DNA from: Candidatus Pantoea edessiphila | Lineage (GTDB): Bacteria; Pseudomonadota; Gammaproteobacteria; Enterobacterales; Enterobacteriaceae | Length of the DNA stretch: 64,000 bases | NCBI RefSeq assembly: GCF_002933355.1 | Contig: NZ_PDKU01000002.1 | Location: forward strand, 87,082 to 151,081 | Reading direction: 5' to 3' | In this document: one piece after another, positions 13,512 to 23,580 of the stretch | Layout: every line of letters begins with the position of its first letter | Numbering within the stretch: the stretch's first letter is position 1 | Translations under genes and position numbers: made by a program | Notes under the pieces: model-generated | The model's database searches: none | Seen by the model: only the letters and a program-made list of their open reading frames with translations | Told to the model about the DNA's origin: nothing

Positions 13512-13759
13512 TAAAATCTTTTATCATAAAGACTAAATGCTTGATGTTTACAGTATACTAAAAACGACTATAATTTATATCATTGGGTAATTAAATATTT
13601 ATTTATTTAAGTTATAATAACTATTAATATTATTAGTTAATAATTCGATTCAAATATAATAGAGTAAATCATGAACAAACAGTATTATTTCAATAATTTC
13701 ATAGTGTATCATAATTTCATTCTTAAAAGCTTGAAAAAAGTTATAATCTGAGGTAGTCA
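13512..13759. other. murD-murG gap at the former ftsW position
   Basis: This 248-bp AT-rich spacer replaces the ftsW gene found between murD and murG in E. coli. I see no frame with FtsW-like membrane segments and no strong hairpin. Short complementary stretches such as TAACTA / TAGTTA near 13620-13640 are at a level expected by chance here. The murG ribosome binding site GAGG lies at its right end. Confidence 0.6.
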
Positions 13760-14818
13760 ATGAGCAAAACATTGATGGTTATGGCCGGAGGTACTGGAGG
13801 ACATATTTTTCCTGGATTAGCTATCGCTAATTATATGATAGAACAACTAAATTGGAATGTGTGTTGGTTAGGCACAATCAATCATATGGAAAGTAATATA
13901 GTTCCAAAACATAATATAAAAATTTATTTTGTTAAAATACAAGGATTACGTGGTAAAAATATTAGAACTAAATTACTAGCCCCTATCTCTATCTTCAATG
14001 CTTTAATGCAAGCAAGAAACATTATAAAATTGTGCAAACCAAATGTAGTATTAGGCATGGGAGGTTATGTATCAGGACCTGGTGGTTTAGCTACATGGAG
14101 TTATGGTATACCTTTATTAATACATGAACAAAATAGTGTTGCTGGTTTAACGAATAAGTGGTTAGCAAAGATAGCTACAAAAGTTTTACAAGGTTTTCCA
14201 AATGCTTTTCCTAATGCAGATATAGTTGGTAACCCTTTACGTAAAGATATATATAAAGTACCTATACCAGAAAAGCGTTTTATAGGACGCACTGGACCCA
14301 TTAGGGTTTTAGTGGTAGGTGGAAGTCAAGGTGCTAAAATTATTAATGATATTGTATTAAGAGTTGCATTTTGTTTAGAAAAAAAAATCATTATATGGCA
14401 TCAAACTGGAATTAATGAGAAACAAAAAGTTCAGGAAATATATAGACGATTAGGCCATACACAGCATATCGTAACAGAATTTATTGAGGATATTTTTTCT
14501 GCTTATTCATGGGCTGATGTAATTATTTCTAGATCAGGAGCACTCACGGTTAGTGAAATAGCTGCAGTGGGACTAGCGGCTATTTTTATACCATTCAAAC
14601 ATAAAGACCGCCAGCAATATCTAAATGCTTTAAACCTTGTACAAATAGGTGCTGCTAAAATATTTGAGTCTGAACAACCGATTGCAGATGATATAGTTAA
14701 GACAATTCTTTGTTGGAATAGATCTATATTACTCCATATGGCACAAAATGCAAGAAAATTAGCTTCTTATAATGCAACTGAACGAATTTCTAAAGAAATA
14801 ACATATATATCCAAATAA
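13760..14818 (+). CDS. murG: UDP-GlcNAc: lipid I N-acetylglucosaminyltransferase MurG
   Basis: Peripheral membrane GT28 glycosyltransferase that converts lipid I to lipid II, the last precursor step on the inner face of the membrane. The 352 residues compare with 355 in E. coli. The N-terminal glycine-rich loop [15 protein letters not shown] and the second loop [10 protein letters not shown] are intact. The donor-binding half carries [10 protein letters not shown] and the motif [16 protein letters not shown], followed by [17 protein letters not shown] box precedes the ATG. Confidence 0.98.
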   Translation: MSKTLMVMAGGTGGHIFPGLAIANYMIEQLNWNVCWLGTINHMESNIVPKHNIKIYFVKIQGLRGKNIRTKLLAPISIFNALMQARNIIKLCKPNVVLGMGGYVSGPGGLATWSYGIPLLIHEQNSVAGLTNKWLAKIATKVLQGFPNAFPNADIVGNPLRKDIYKVPIPEKRFIGRTGPIRVLVVGGSQGAKIINDIVLRVAFCLEKKIIIWHQTGINEKQKVQEIYRRLGHTQHIVTEFIEDIFSAYSWADVIISRSGALTVSEIAAVGLAAIFIPFKHKDRQQYLNALNLVQIGAAKIFESEQPIADDIVKTILCWNRSILLHMAQNARKLASYNATERISKEITYISK

Positions 14819-14854
14819 TAAACTTAACTGAAAGTAAAAAGTCAAATATTAAAG

Positions 14855-16351
14855 ATGGATAAAGAAAAATCAATAAAAATATATTCTATGAAATCAAAAA
14901 TGCACCAAATTAATCATATCCATTTTATAGGTATTGGTGGTTCTGGTATGGGGGGAATTGCAAAAATATTAATTTGTGAAGGATATCATATTAGTGGTTC
15001 TGACATATTTCCTAATGTAATTACCCGATATTTATCTACGTTGGGAGCAAAAATTTATTTTAATCATAGAAGTGAGAATGTAAATAATGCCAATGTTGTA
15101 GTGATTTCTAGTGCAATACCATTTAATAATCCAGAAATTCTTTCTGCAAAGAAACAAAATATTCCTATAATAAGCCGTGCTGAAATGCTAGCTGAATTGA
15201 TGCGTTTCCGCTATGGCATCGCTATTTCAGGCACTCATGGAAAAACTACTACTACTTCTATATTATCAAGTATATATATTGAAAGTGGCTTGAATCCGAC
15301 ATTTATTAGTGGAGGTATAGTAAAGAAAAGAAATGTTTTAGCAAACTTAGGTGATAGTAACTACTTAATAGCCGAAGCTGATGAAAGCGATGCATCTTTT
15401 TTACATTTAAATCCGATGGTTGCTATTATAACAAATATTGATCTTGATCATATGGATACTTATCAAGGTGAAGTTGAAAATCTTAAAAAAGCTTTTGTTG
15501 ATTTTTTACATAATTTACCTTTTTATGGATATGCTGTTGTATGTATAGATAATAAGATAATACGTGAGATTATTCCTAATATAAATCGTCAAATTATTAC
15601 TTATGGTTTTAATGAAGACGCTGATTTTAAGATTGACAATTATGTACAATACGGTTTGCAAAGCCATTTTAATTTGATAATAAAAAATCAATTATGTTTA
15701 AAAATAATTTTGAATACTCCAGGACATCATAATGTTCTAAATGCGACAGCTGCCATTGCTGTATGTTATAAAGAAGGTATTCATGAAAAATATATTATTG
15801 ACGCTTTAAAAAATTTTGAAGGAACTGAAAGACGTTTTGATTGTCTAGGTATATTTCCAACACAACCTATAAACGGTAATATTGGAAATGCTATATTAAT
15901 AGATGATTACGGTCACCATCCAACTGAAATTAATGAAATAATTCAAACTATGCGATCTGGATGGCCAAGTCGACAATTAATCATGATTTTTCAACCACAC
16001 AGATATACACGCACTAGAGATCTATTAAACGATTTTGTTGCTGTTTTATCAAAAGTTGATATATTGCTAATATTAAATGTATACCCAGCAGGAGAAAAAA
16101 TAATTTCTGGTGCTAGTAGTTCTTGTTTGTGTAACTTAATTCAAAGCATTAGTAAAATAAATCCTATCTTAATTACTGAAAACAATTGTATACCAGAAAC
16201 TTTAGCATTATATATTTCTGGTAATGATATAATTTTAATTCAAGGAGCTGGTGATATTAGTCAGGTTGCACTTGACCTTGCAGAATATAAATTACAACCA
16301 AAATATAAAGTACAAAGTTATAAACTTGAAGAACAATATGAACAGAAATGA
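14855..16351 (+). CDS. murC: UDP-N-acetylmuramate: L-alanine ligase MurC
   Basis: First Mur ligase, adding L-Ala to UDP-MurNAc. The 498 residues compare with 491 in E. coli, and the N-terminal extension before HIHFIGIGGSGMGG has exactly the E. coli length, supporting the start. The P-loop is AISGTHGKTTTT (about 123-134). AEADESDASFLHL, NIDLDHMDTY, PGHHNVLNA and the C-terminal VDDYGHHP-type block (IDDYGHHPTE), FQPHRYTRT and IQGAGDIS follow. The 3' end overlaps ddlB by 14 nt. Confidence 0.97.
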   Translation: MDKEKSIKIYSMKSKMHQINHIHFIGIGGSGMGGIAKILICEGYHISGSDIFPNVITRYLSTLGAKIYFNHRSENVNNANVVVISSAIPFNNPEILSAKKQNIPIISRAEMLAELMRFRYGIAISGTHGKTTTTSILSSIYIESGLNPTFISGGIVKKRNVLANLGDSNYLIAEADESDASFLHLNPMVAIITNIDLDHMDTYQGEVENLKKAFVDFLHNLPFYGYAVVCIDNKIIREIIPNINRQIITYGFNEDADFKIDNYVQYGLQSHFNLIIKNQLCLKIILNTPGHHNVLNATAAIAVCYKEGIHEKYIIDALKNFEGTERRFDCLGIFPTQPINGNIGNAILIDDYGHHPTEINEIIQTMRSGWPSRQLIMIFQPHRYTRTRDLLNDFVAVLSKVDILLILNVYPAGEKIISGASSSCLCNLIQSISKINPILITENNCIPETLALYISGNDIILIQGAGDISQVALDLAEYKLQPKYKVQSYKLEEQYEQK

Positions 16352-17264
16352 CAAAATAGCTGTATTGATGGGAGGGAATTCATCAGAACGTAAAATTTCA
16401 CTAATGTCAGGAAATGCAGTTGTAGCTGGCTTACGTAATGCGAAAATCAATGCTGATGCTATTGATGTAAGAAATTATTCAATATTAAATATAAAAAAAC
16501 AAGGTTTTAACAAGGTTTTTATTGCTTTACATGGTCGTGGTGGTGAAGATGGAAGAATACAAGCAATTTTAGAATTTTTAGATATACCATATACTGGAAG
16601 TAGAATTATGGCTTCATCTATTGCTATAGATAAAATAAGAACTAAATTGTTATGGAAAGGATTCGGATTAAAATCAAGTAATTTTATCTGGCTTTCACAT
16701 AAACAGATAAGACAAGGTTTAGACAGAAAAATTAAAAATGATATTTCTATGCTAGGTTTACCTCTTTTTGTTAAGCCTAATCGTGAAGGATCAAGTATAG
16801 GAATTAGTAAAGTAAATAAAATTAGTGAATTACCACAGGCTTTAGAAAATGCATTACAGTATGATAAGGATATTATTATTGAACAATTCCTATGTGGACA
16901 AGAATATTCTGTTGGCATTTTAGGAGATACAACACTACCCACAGTAGCAATAAAAACTAATAATAAATTTTATAATTATGAAGCAAAATATTGTTCTGAC
17001 AATACTGAATATTGTTTTTCTAATGATTTAAGTTTTGATCAAAATTTAAAGTTAAAAAAATTGGTATTATCTGCTTGGCATTCTTTAGGATGTAGAGGAT
17101 GTGGTCGTATAGATTTAATGACAGACAGTAATGGAGAATTCTATTTGTTAGAGATTAATACTTCTCCAGGAATGACTCATACTAGTTTAGTTCCGTTAGC
17201 TGCTGAAAAAGCAGGAATATCGTTTTCGCAGTTAGTCACTAATATACTAGAATTAGCTGTTTGA
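16338..17264 (+). CDS. ddlB: D-alanine: D-alanine ligase DdlB
   Basis: ATP-grasp enzyme making the D-Ala-D-Ala dipeptide used by MurF. The start at 16338 (MNRNDKIAVLMGGNSSERKISLMSG) gives 308 residues, close to the 306 of E. coli; a frame reaching back to 16251 inside murC is rejected. Characteristic segments are ALHGRGGEDG, PYTGS, FVKPNREGSSIG (ATP site), CGRIDLMTD and LLEINTSPGMTHTSLVP. It is the last mur gene before the gap where ftsQ and ftsA are lost. Confidence 0.97.
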   Translation: MNRNDKIAVLMGGNSSERKISLMSGNAVVAGLRNAKINADAIDVRNYSILNIKKQGFNKVFIALHGRGGEDGRIQAILEFLDIPYTGSRIMASSIAIDKIRTKLLWKGFGLKSSNFIWLSHKQIRQGLDRKIKNDISMLGLPLFVKPNREGSSIGISKVNKISELPQALENALQYDKDIIIEQFLCGQEYSVGILGDTTLPTVAIKTNNKFYNYEAKYCSDNTEYCFSNDLSFDQNLKLKKLVLSAWHSLGCRGCGRIDLMTDSNGEFYLLEINTSPGMTHTSLVPLAAEKAGISFSQLVTNILELAV

Positions 17265-17563
17265 TTTAAATGTCTTTATCTATTATATAATTTCATTTAT
17301 ATTGATACAGCATTAATATAATTTATTATTTAATAAAAAATTAAAAATCATTATCTTAAGGTAGGAAATAAAACATAAATACAATTATTCATTGTAATTA
17401 TATAATAATGTAATTATATAAACATAAAATGTATCCAAATAAAATAATAAATGCGGTTAGTGTTGCAATATAAAAATATTTATAATTATGCAAAAAAAAA
17501 TCTGTAATTCATGTCTATTCAAAATGAATAATCTCTTAATAAAATACGTTCAGGAGAAAATAA
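17265..17563. other. ddlB-ftsZ gap at the former ftsQ-ftsA position
   Basis: 299 bp of AT-rich sequence stand where ftsQ and ftsA lie in E. coli. I see no FtsA- or FtsQ-like frame. A small hairpin (TTATATT / AATATAA, near 17298-17322) and two near-identical copies of TGTAATTATATA (around 17393-17422) are present. As the genes that carry several ftsZ promoters in E. coli are gone, this gap probably holds the ftsZ promoter. A CAGGAG box lies just before ftsZ. Confidence 0.55.
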
Positions 17564-18712
17564 ATGGTAGAGACTAATGAATTAAACAATGAAGCAGTAA
17601 TTAAAGTAATAGGTGTAGGTGGTGGTGGTGGTAATGCTGTAGAACATATGGTACGTGAACGTATTGAAGGTGTAGAATTTTTTATCGTAAATACAGATTC
17701 ACAAGCGTTACGTAAAACAGCTGTAGGCAAAACTATACAAATCGGTAATAAAATTACAAAAGGCTTAGGTGCAGGTGCAAATCCAGAAGTAGGACGTAAT
17801 GCTGCTGAAGAGGATAGAGAATCTCTTCGTGCTTCTTTAGAAGGTGCAGATATGATATTTATTACAGCAGGTATGGGAGGGGGTACTGGTACAGGTGCAG
17901 CACCTGTTGTAGCTGAATTAGCAAAGGATCTAGGTATTTTAACTGTTTCAGTCGTAACTAAGCCATTTAATTTTGAAGGTAAAAAACGTATGGCTTTTGC
18001 GGAAAAGGGCATAACAGAATTATCTAAATATGTCGATTCTTTAATTATAATACCAAATGATAAATTATTAAAAGTATTAGGACGTGGTATTTCATTACTA
18101 GATGCTTTTGGTGCAGCTAATAATGTACTTAAAGGAGCTGTACAGGGGATAGCAGAGCTTATTACTCGTCCTGGACTTATTAATGTTGATTTTGCTGATG
18201 TACGAACTGTAATGTCTGAAATGGGATATGCAATGATGGGTTCTGGTATATCATGTGGTGAAGATCGTGCTGAAGATGCTGCTGAAATAGCTATTTCTAG
18301 TCCACTATTGGAAGATATAGATTTATCTGGTGCCCGCGGAGTATTAGTTAATATTACTGCTGGTTTTGATTTACGTCTAGATGAATTTGAAACTGTTGGT
18401 AATACTATTCGTTCTTTTGCTTCTGATAATGCAACTGTAGTAATTGGCACCTCATTAGATTCAGACATGAATGATGAATTGCGTGTTACTGTTGTGGCAA
18501 CAGGTATTGGTAGTGACAAACATCAAGAAATTAAGTTAGTATCTAATAAAACATTAAATAAATCAATTTTAGATTGCCGATATCAACAACATGGAATATC
18601 AGTTGTACAAAAAGAACAAAAATCTGCAAAATTACTTAATCAAATACAAAAAATTAACAAAGATCCTAATTACTTAGATGTTCCAGCTTTTTTAAGGAAG
18701 CAATCTGACTAA
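17564..18712 (+). CDS. ftsZ: Cell division protein FtsZ
   Basis: Tubulin-like GTPase that forms the division ring. The 382 residues match E. coli (383), with high identity through the GTPase core: [16 protein letters not shown], the tubulin signature [16 protein letters not shown] near residue 105, and [11 protein letters not shown]. The linker is short and variable. The C-terminal peptide [11 protein letters not shown], which binds FtsA and ZipA in E. coli, is conserved although ftsA is missing from the cluster. That suggests ZipA or another tether still acts on it. The ribosome binding site is strong. Confidence 0.98.
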   Translation: MVETNELNNEAVIKVIGVGGGGGNAVEHMVRERIEGVEFFIVNTDSQALRKTAVGKTIQIGNKITKGLGAGANPEVGRNAAEEDRESLRASLEGADMIFITAGMGGGTGTGAAPVVAELAKDLGILTVSVVTKPFNFEGKKRMAFAEKGITELSKYVDSLIIIPNDKLLKVLGRGISLLDAFGAANNVLKGAVQGIAELITRPGLINVDFADVRTVMSEMGYAMMGSGISCGEDRAEDAAEIAISSPLLEDIDLSGARGVLVNITAGFDLRLDEFETVGNTIRSFASDNATVVIGTSLDSDMNDELRVTVVATGIGSDKHQEIKLVSNKTLNKSILDCRYQQHGISVVQKEQKSAKLLNQIQKINKDPNYLDVPAFLRKQSD

Positions 18713-19245
18713 TAATATTGATATAATATCATATATTGTAAATGAAATTTTGGAAGTAAATGTAAATAATGATAAAAAAGAAGATGGATTAATTACTAAT
18801 TTCATAAAGATTGCTTTTGAAAATTTTTATACTAAAAATTCAAATTGAACATTACTAATATTCTAATGCTTACTATATTAATTTAGTGTAATCATATGAC
18901 TTAATAATTATTAAAATTAGTGTCGTGATTATTAAAATTAGTGTCGTGATTATTAAAATTAGTGTCGTGTGAAATATTTAATTGATTATATAAATTGCAG
19001 ATTTTACATTAAATAATTTTTAAAGTCAATTAATTACACGTAATAGTTACATAATTATTTTTAACTTGCTTGGCAGTATAAAATACTAAAATTTTTTGAA
19101 ATAAATTTATTAAATTAAATATTGTAATTATAGTACTGTATGGTTTTTGTTAATCTCATCCATGATTTCTTTTTTTTATTAATAGTTTTAATTTTATATA
19201 CATCAAAAAACATGTATCAATAAAATTGACATTGAGAATAAATTC
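18713..19245. other. ftsZ-secA intergenic region, former lpxC-secM position
   Basis: 533 bp without a supported gene. lpxC and secM, which lie here in E. coli, are absent and no LpxC-like peptide was recognised. Directly after ftsZ, one forward frame stays open to 18848 for about 45 codons but has no ATG and resembles nothing I know. The middle holds three 21-bp tandem repeats (18907-18969). The secA promoter should lie on the right; loss of secM means the SecM-type translational control of secA is absent here. Confidence 0.6.
18907..18969. repeat. Three perfect 21-bp tandem repeats
   Basis: Three exact head-to-tail copies occupy 18907-18927, 18928-18948 and 18949-18969. Each begins ATTATTAAAATTAG and ends TGTCGTG. 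A further partial match precedes the first copy. The array is noncoding and lies between ftsZ and secA. Its GTGTCGTG part is less AT-rich than the surroundings. It is probably a slippage product; a role is not evident. Confidence 0.95.
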
Positions 19246-21882
19246 ATGAATTTAATAAAATTATTAACTAATTTTTTTCTTAGTAGCAATGATCGAATTC
19301 TTCGTCGTTTAAGTAAAATAGTTCACAGTATTAATAAATTAGAAACTAAATTTGAAAAACTTTCTGATCGCGATCTTAAAAATAATAGTGAAGTTTTTCG
19401 TAAAAAACTAAAAGAAGGAGAAACATTAGAAAATTTAATTCCAGAAGCATTTGCTACCGTACGTGAAGCTAGTAAACGTGTATTTGGAATGCGTCATTTC
19501 GATGTGCAATTAATAGGTGGTTTAGTGTTAAATAGTCGTTGTATTGCTGAAATGCGTACTGGTGAAGGAAAGACACTTACCTCAACATTACCTGCTTATT
19601 TAAATGCTTTAATGGGTCAAGGAGTTCATATAGTTACTGTTAATGATTATCTTGCTAAACGAGATGCAGAAAATAATCGTCCTTTATTTGAATTTTTAGG
19701 ATTAACTATAGGTATCAATTTAGCAAACATGTCTGTAGAAGATAAGCGTTTAGCTTATTCTGCTGATATTACTTATGGTACTAACAATGAATATGGTTTT
19801 GATTATTTACGAGATAACATGGCAATTCTTCCAGAAGAACGTGTACAAAGAAAACTATATTATGCAATAATAGATGAAGTGGATTCTATTTTAATTGATG
19901 AAGCACGTACACCATTAATTATTTCAGGTCCTTCTGAAAATAGTTCAGAACTGTATATTAAAATAAATCAAATAGTTCCCTACTTAATTCGCCAAGATAA
20001 AGAAGATTCAGAAACATTTCAAGGAGAAGGTGATTATTGGGTTGATGAAAAAATGCGTCAAGTCCAAATATCTGAACGTGGTTTAATAAAAATAGAAAAA
20101 CTACTAGTTGATAAAAATATCATAGATGCTTCAGAATCACTTTATTCTGCAATGAACATAATATTGATGCATCATGTTAACGTTGCTCTACGTGCTCATG
20201 AATTATTCATAAAAAATGTTGACTATATTATAAAAAACAATGAAGTAGTTATTGTTGATGAACATACTGGTCGTATTATGAAAGGTCGTCGTTGGTCTGA
20301 TGGTCTTCATCAAGCTATAGAAGCAAAAGAAAATGTCACAATACAAAACGAGAATCGTACATTAGCATCAATTACTTTTCAAAATTATTTTCGTCTTTAT
20401 GATAAATTGGCTGGTATGACTGGAACTGCTGAAACAGAAGCATTTGAATTCAATTCTATATATAAATTAAATACAGTAGTAATTCCTACTAATCGTCCTA
20501 TGATAAGAAAAGATTTGCCTGATCTTATCTATATGACTGAAACAGAAAAAATAAATGCTATTATAGAAGATATTCGCAAGTGTATAGCGCGGGAACAACC
20601 AGTATTAGTTGGTACTATTTCAATTGAAAAATCTGAAATCATATCTAATAAATTAAAAAATGCTGGTATCAAACATAGCGTTCTTAACGCTAAATTTCAT
20701 GCCCATGAAGCAGACATAATCGCACAAGCTGGTAAACCAGGAACGGTAACTATTGCTACTAATATGGCTGGTCGTGGCACTGATATTGTATTAGGTGGTA
20801 ATTGGCGTACAGAAATATCTAAAATAAAAGAATTGTCTGAAGATAAAATTAAAGAAATTAAATCATCTTGGCAGATAATTCATAATGCTGTGATATCTTC
20901 TGGGGGATTACATATTATAGGCACTGAGCGTCACGAATCTCGTCGTATAGACAATCAATTACGTGGTAGATCTGGCCGTCAAGGAGATATTGGATCTTCC
21001 CGTTTTTACTTATCAATGGATGATTCATTAATGCGAATTTTTGCCTCTGATAGGATTGCAAATGTAATGCGTAAATTAGGAATTCAAGAAGGAGAAGCAA
21101 TTGAACATCCATGGGTTACTAAAGCTATTGCTAATGCTCAACGTAAAGTCGAAAATCGTAATTTTGATATTCGCAAACAGTTACTTGAATATGATGATGT
21201 AACAAATGAACAAAGGATTGCGTTTTATCATCAGCGTAATAATATTTTAGATGTATATGATATTAGTGAAACTATCAATGATATTCGTAAAGATGTTTAT
21301 AAAAAAATTATCGAAGATTATATTATTATGCAATCTGAAAATGATTGGGATCTTTCAGTGTTAGAAAATCAGTTGAGGGTGGATTTTAATTTAAATATCA
21401 ATCTTACAGAATGGTTCAATAAACATAAAGAATTAAGTGTAGAAGAAGATATTTTATGTATTTTATTAAATTATATTAATAATATTACAATTGAAAATTA
21501 TATACGAATAGAAAATAGTATTGGATCTAATATGATGCGTATTACAGAAAAAAAAATAATGTTACATACTTTAGATTCAATGTGGAAAGATCATTTAGCA
21601 GCTATGGACTATTTGCGTCAAGGTATTCATCTGAGGGGATATGCACAAAAAGATCCAAAACAAGAATACAAACGTGAATCCTTTTTAATGTTCACTTACA
21701 TGTTAGAAAATATAAAATATGAAGTTATTAGTGCTTTAAGTAAGTTGCAATTAGAAAATGATAAAAAAGATAAATGTATACAAAAAAATATTAATATTTT
21801 TAATAATAAAATTAGACGTAATGATCCGTGTCCATGTAATTCCGGTAAAAAATATAAACGTTGTCACGGTGCTTTACTTTAA
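19246..21882 (+). CDS. secA: Preprotein translocase ATPase SecA
   Basis: ATP-driven motor that pushes secretory proteins through SecYEG. The 878 residues compare with 901 in E. coli; the difference lies mostly in the linker before the C-terminal zinc domain. Walker A is [11 protein letters not shown] (about 102), Walker B region [18 protein letters not shown] (about 206). [13 protein letters not shown] and [19 protein letters not shown] form the second nucleotide domain. The C-terminal SecB- and lipid-binding zinc motif [13 protein letters not shown] is intact. Clients in this window include BamA, Skp and DegP. Confidence 0.98.
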   Translation: MNLIKLLTNFFLSSNDRILRRLSKIVHSINKLETKFEKLSDRDLKNNSEVFRKKLKEGETLENLIPEAFATVREASKRVFGMRHFDVQLIGGLVLNSRCIAEMRTGEGKTLTSTLPAYLNALMGQGVHIVTVNDYLAKRDAENNRPLFEFLGLTIGINLANMSVEDKRLAYSADITYGTNNEYGFDYLRDNMAILPEERVQRKLYYAIIDEVDSILIDEARTPLIISGPSENSSELYIKINQIVPYLIRQDKEDSETFQGEGDYWVDEKMRQVQISERGLIKIEKLLVDKNIIDASESLYSAMNIILMHHVNVALRAHELFIKNVDYIIKNNEVVIVDEHTGRIMKGRRWSDGLHQAIEAKENVTIQNENRTLASITFQNYFRLYDKLAGMTGTAETEAFEFNSIYKLNTVVIPTNRPMIRKDLPDLIYMTETEKINAIIEDIRKCIAREQPVLVGTISIEKSEIISNKLKNAGIKHSVLNAKFHAHEADIIAQAGKPGTVTIATNMAGRGTDIVLGGNWRTEISKIKELSEDKIKEIKSSWQIIHNAVISSGGLHIIGTERHESRRIDNQLRGRSGRQGDIGSSRFYLSMDDSLMRIFASDRIANVMRKLGIQEGEAIEHPWVTKAIANAQRKVENRNFDIRKQLLEYDDVTNEQRIAFYHQRNNILDVYDISETINDIRKDVYKKIIEDYIIMQSENDWDLSVLENQLRVDFNLNINLTEWFNKHKELSVEEDILCILLNYINNITIENYIRIENSIGSNMMRITEKKIMLHTLDSMWKDHLAAMDYLRQGIHLRGYAQKDPKQEYKRESFLMFTYMLENIKYEVISALSKLQLENDKKDKCIQKNINIFNNKIRRNDPCPCNSGKKYKRCHGALL

Positions 21883-21934
21883 AATATAAAAATATTATTA
21901 AATTATTTTTAATAAATGAAAATCATCAAGAATA

Positions 21935-21984
21935 AAAAAATACAGTATTTTTTGCTCAACTTTAAAAATCATAAAAAAATGAGC
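21935..21984. terminator. Hairpins between convergent secA and zapD
   Basis: In the gap between two converging genes lies an AAAAAAT / ATTTTTT stem (21935-21953, loop ACAGT), followed by a GCTCA / TGAGC pair (21954-21958 and 21980-21984) and then a T-rich run. The first hairpin is A/T-flanked on both strands, so a weak bidirectional terminator is plausible. mutT and yacG, found here in E. coli, are absent. Confidence 0.4.
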
Positions 21985-22025
21985 TAATTATTTTTTAATA
22001 TTATTATGGCTTGTAGTGTACTTAT

Positions 22026-22769
22026 TTAACAACATGCAATTTGGAAATTAAATTTGATTGGTATAATACTGTGTTCTTTGTCTAAAGCTACAAAACGAAT
22101 CGAATAACGACTTCTATGTCCAGAAATTTTTGGGTATATAAAATTTTCCATTGCCAGTTGTAAACGTAATAAATCAGCACCTACAGCATTATCTTGATAA
22201 AAACCATTTAAGCTAGTTTGAGTACGGAAAGTGCCTGCTTGTCTAATTAAATTTAAAATTGTGGATAAAGTTTTATGTACTGGTGATAAAGTTTCAATCC
22301 AATTGTTAACTTGATTATCACGTGTTTCTTGTAAAGAATTTAACCAAATATGTAAACCTGGTAAATCAAAACTACAACATCCACCGGGAATATTTAATCT
22401 TTGACGTATAATTCCAATTAAATGATCTTCTCTTAAGATTTGACCTATTCTTGGTGATTTCATTAATTGATCTGCATGAATTTTTAATTTTCGATGTATA
22501 GTATCAACTATTCCAACGTCTACACCTGGAATGTTAGCCCATGTGATCAATTTTTGCTTTTGACGTTCTAATTCTTTTAATAATTGAGTTCTTATATCTC
22601 CACGTTCAAAAATATCTAATAATTCATCAATAAACCTAAAGAAAATTAATGCATTAACAGTCTTATTAATAGGAATTGTTTCATCAATTTGATTCATGAG
22701 AAACTCTATTCTTAGCCATGTTCTCATTTTTTCACTTAGCGGGTGCTCGAATAGTACAGCGTTACTCAT
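22026..22769 (-). CDS. zapD: Z-ring-associated protein ZapD
   Basis: Cytoplasmic protein that cross-links FtsZ filaments. The 247 residues equal the E. coli length. Conserved stretches include FEHPLSEKMRTWLRIEFL at the N-terminus, RIGQILREDHLIGIIRQRL and IPGGCCSFDLPGLHIWL in the middle, and QTSLNGFYQDN and ISGHRSRYSIRFV near the end. Its retention beside an intact FtsZ contrasts with the loss of ftsA, ftsQ, ftsL, ftsI and ftsW from the dcw cluster. The gene overlaps coaE by 8 nt and is probably co-transcribed with it. Confidence 0.95.
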   Translation of the reverse strand: MSNAVLFEHPLSEKMRTWLRIEFLMNQIDETIPINKTVNALIFFRFIDELLDIFERGDIRTQLLKELERQKQKLITWANIPGVDVGIVDTIHRKLKIHADQLMKSPRIGQILREDHLIGIIRQRLNIPGGCCSFDLPGLHIWLNSLQETRDNQVNNWIETLSPVHKTLSTILNLIRQAGTFRTQTSLNGFYQDNAVGADLLRLQLAMENFIYPKISGHRSRYSIRFVALDKEHSIIPIKFNFQIACC

Positions 22770-23391
22770 GATACTTATCCTGTTTTATTTTTGCTAAATT
22801 AAGATAGAATTGATGTAGTTTAGCAACTTGTAAAAAGGTATTTTCTATTGTGCCCATATTATTTATAATATCATCAGCAAAGAATAGACGTTGACTTGCT
22901 GTAGCTTGTATCGCAATTATTTTTTCTACCTGTGAAATTGGAACATTATCACGAATATGTACTCTTTTTAATTGTATTGCCTCATTGACATTAACTACTA
23001 ATATACGATCAGCCTGATATTGTAATTTATTTTCTATTAACAGAGGAATAACCCATAGAATATATGGAGATTTTGATGATTCTTGTAATTTTTTAGTTTT
23101 TATATTAATAAGTGGATGTAAAATATTATTTAACCAAAATCTCTCTTTATTATCTTGAAAAATTATTTGACGTAAATTAGAACGCAATAGCATACCTTGT
23201 TCACTTATAATTGAATTACCGTAACGTCTAATAATTTTTTTAAATGCATGTGATTTGGGTTTAACTACTTCACGAGCAATTGCATCAGAATCAACAATAT
23301 TAATATTGAATTTAGAAAAAATATTAGAAATGGTACTTTTACCACTACCAATTCCACCTGTACAAGCTACTATATACGGAAGATTTTTCAC
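22762..23391 (-). CDS. coaE: Dephospho-CoA kinase CoaE
   Basis: Phosphorylates dephospho-CoA in the last step of coenzyme A synthesis. The 209 residues match the family (206 in E. coli). The P-loop CTGGIGSGKST lies near residue 10; SDAIAREVV, LNNILHPLI and WVIPLLIENK follow. Translation starts at GTG (23391) with an AAGAG box 8 nt upstream. With panC and panB in the same window, this shows that the cell invests in making CoA. Confidence 0.97.
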   Translation of the reverse strand: MKNLPYIVACTGGIGSGKSTISNIFSKFNINIVDSDAIAREVVKPKSHAFKKIIRRYGNSIISEQGMLLRSNLRQIIFQDNKERFWLNNILHPLINIKTKKLQESSKSPYILWVIPLLIENKLQYQADRILVVNVNEAIQLKRVHIRDNVPISQVEKIIAIQATASQRLFFADDIINNMGTIENTFLQVAKLHQFYLNLAKIKQDKYHE

Positions 23392-23580
23392 TGAAAAGCT
23401 CTTTTAAATAAAATCAATATAGTACTCTAGTTAAAAAATTATATGAATAAAAATACAACCAATCCATCATTTATTAATTATTAACTATTGATAGTTTAAT
23501 TTATTTATTAGATAATTTCACTAATAATTAATATTAATTATAACATCTAATACTAGTAGACTTATTCCTTTCAAAAAATA

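Noticed and set aside
16475..16942. Minus-strand open frame of about 155 codons inside ddlB
   Set aside because: It lies wholly within an intact ddlB and has no ribosome binding site or familiar domain.
17536..18519. Long open frame (about 327 codons) on the minus strand opposite ftsZ
   Set aside because: It mirrors the highly conserved ftsZ coding sequence, has low-complexity Ser/Pro/Ala-rich content and no relatives I recognise. It follows from the ftsZ codon pattern.
18713..18848. Open plus-strand frame directly after ftsZ as a possible lpxC or secM remnant
   Set aside because: There is no ATG start and no resemblance to LpxC or SecM that I can recognise; about 45 open codons are not unusual here.
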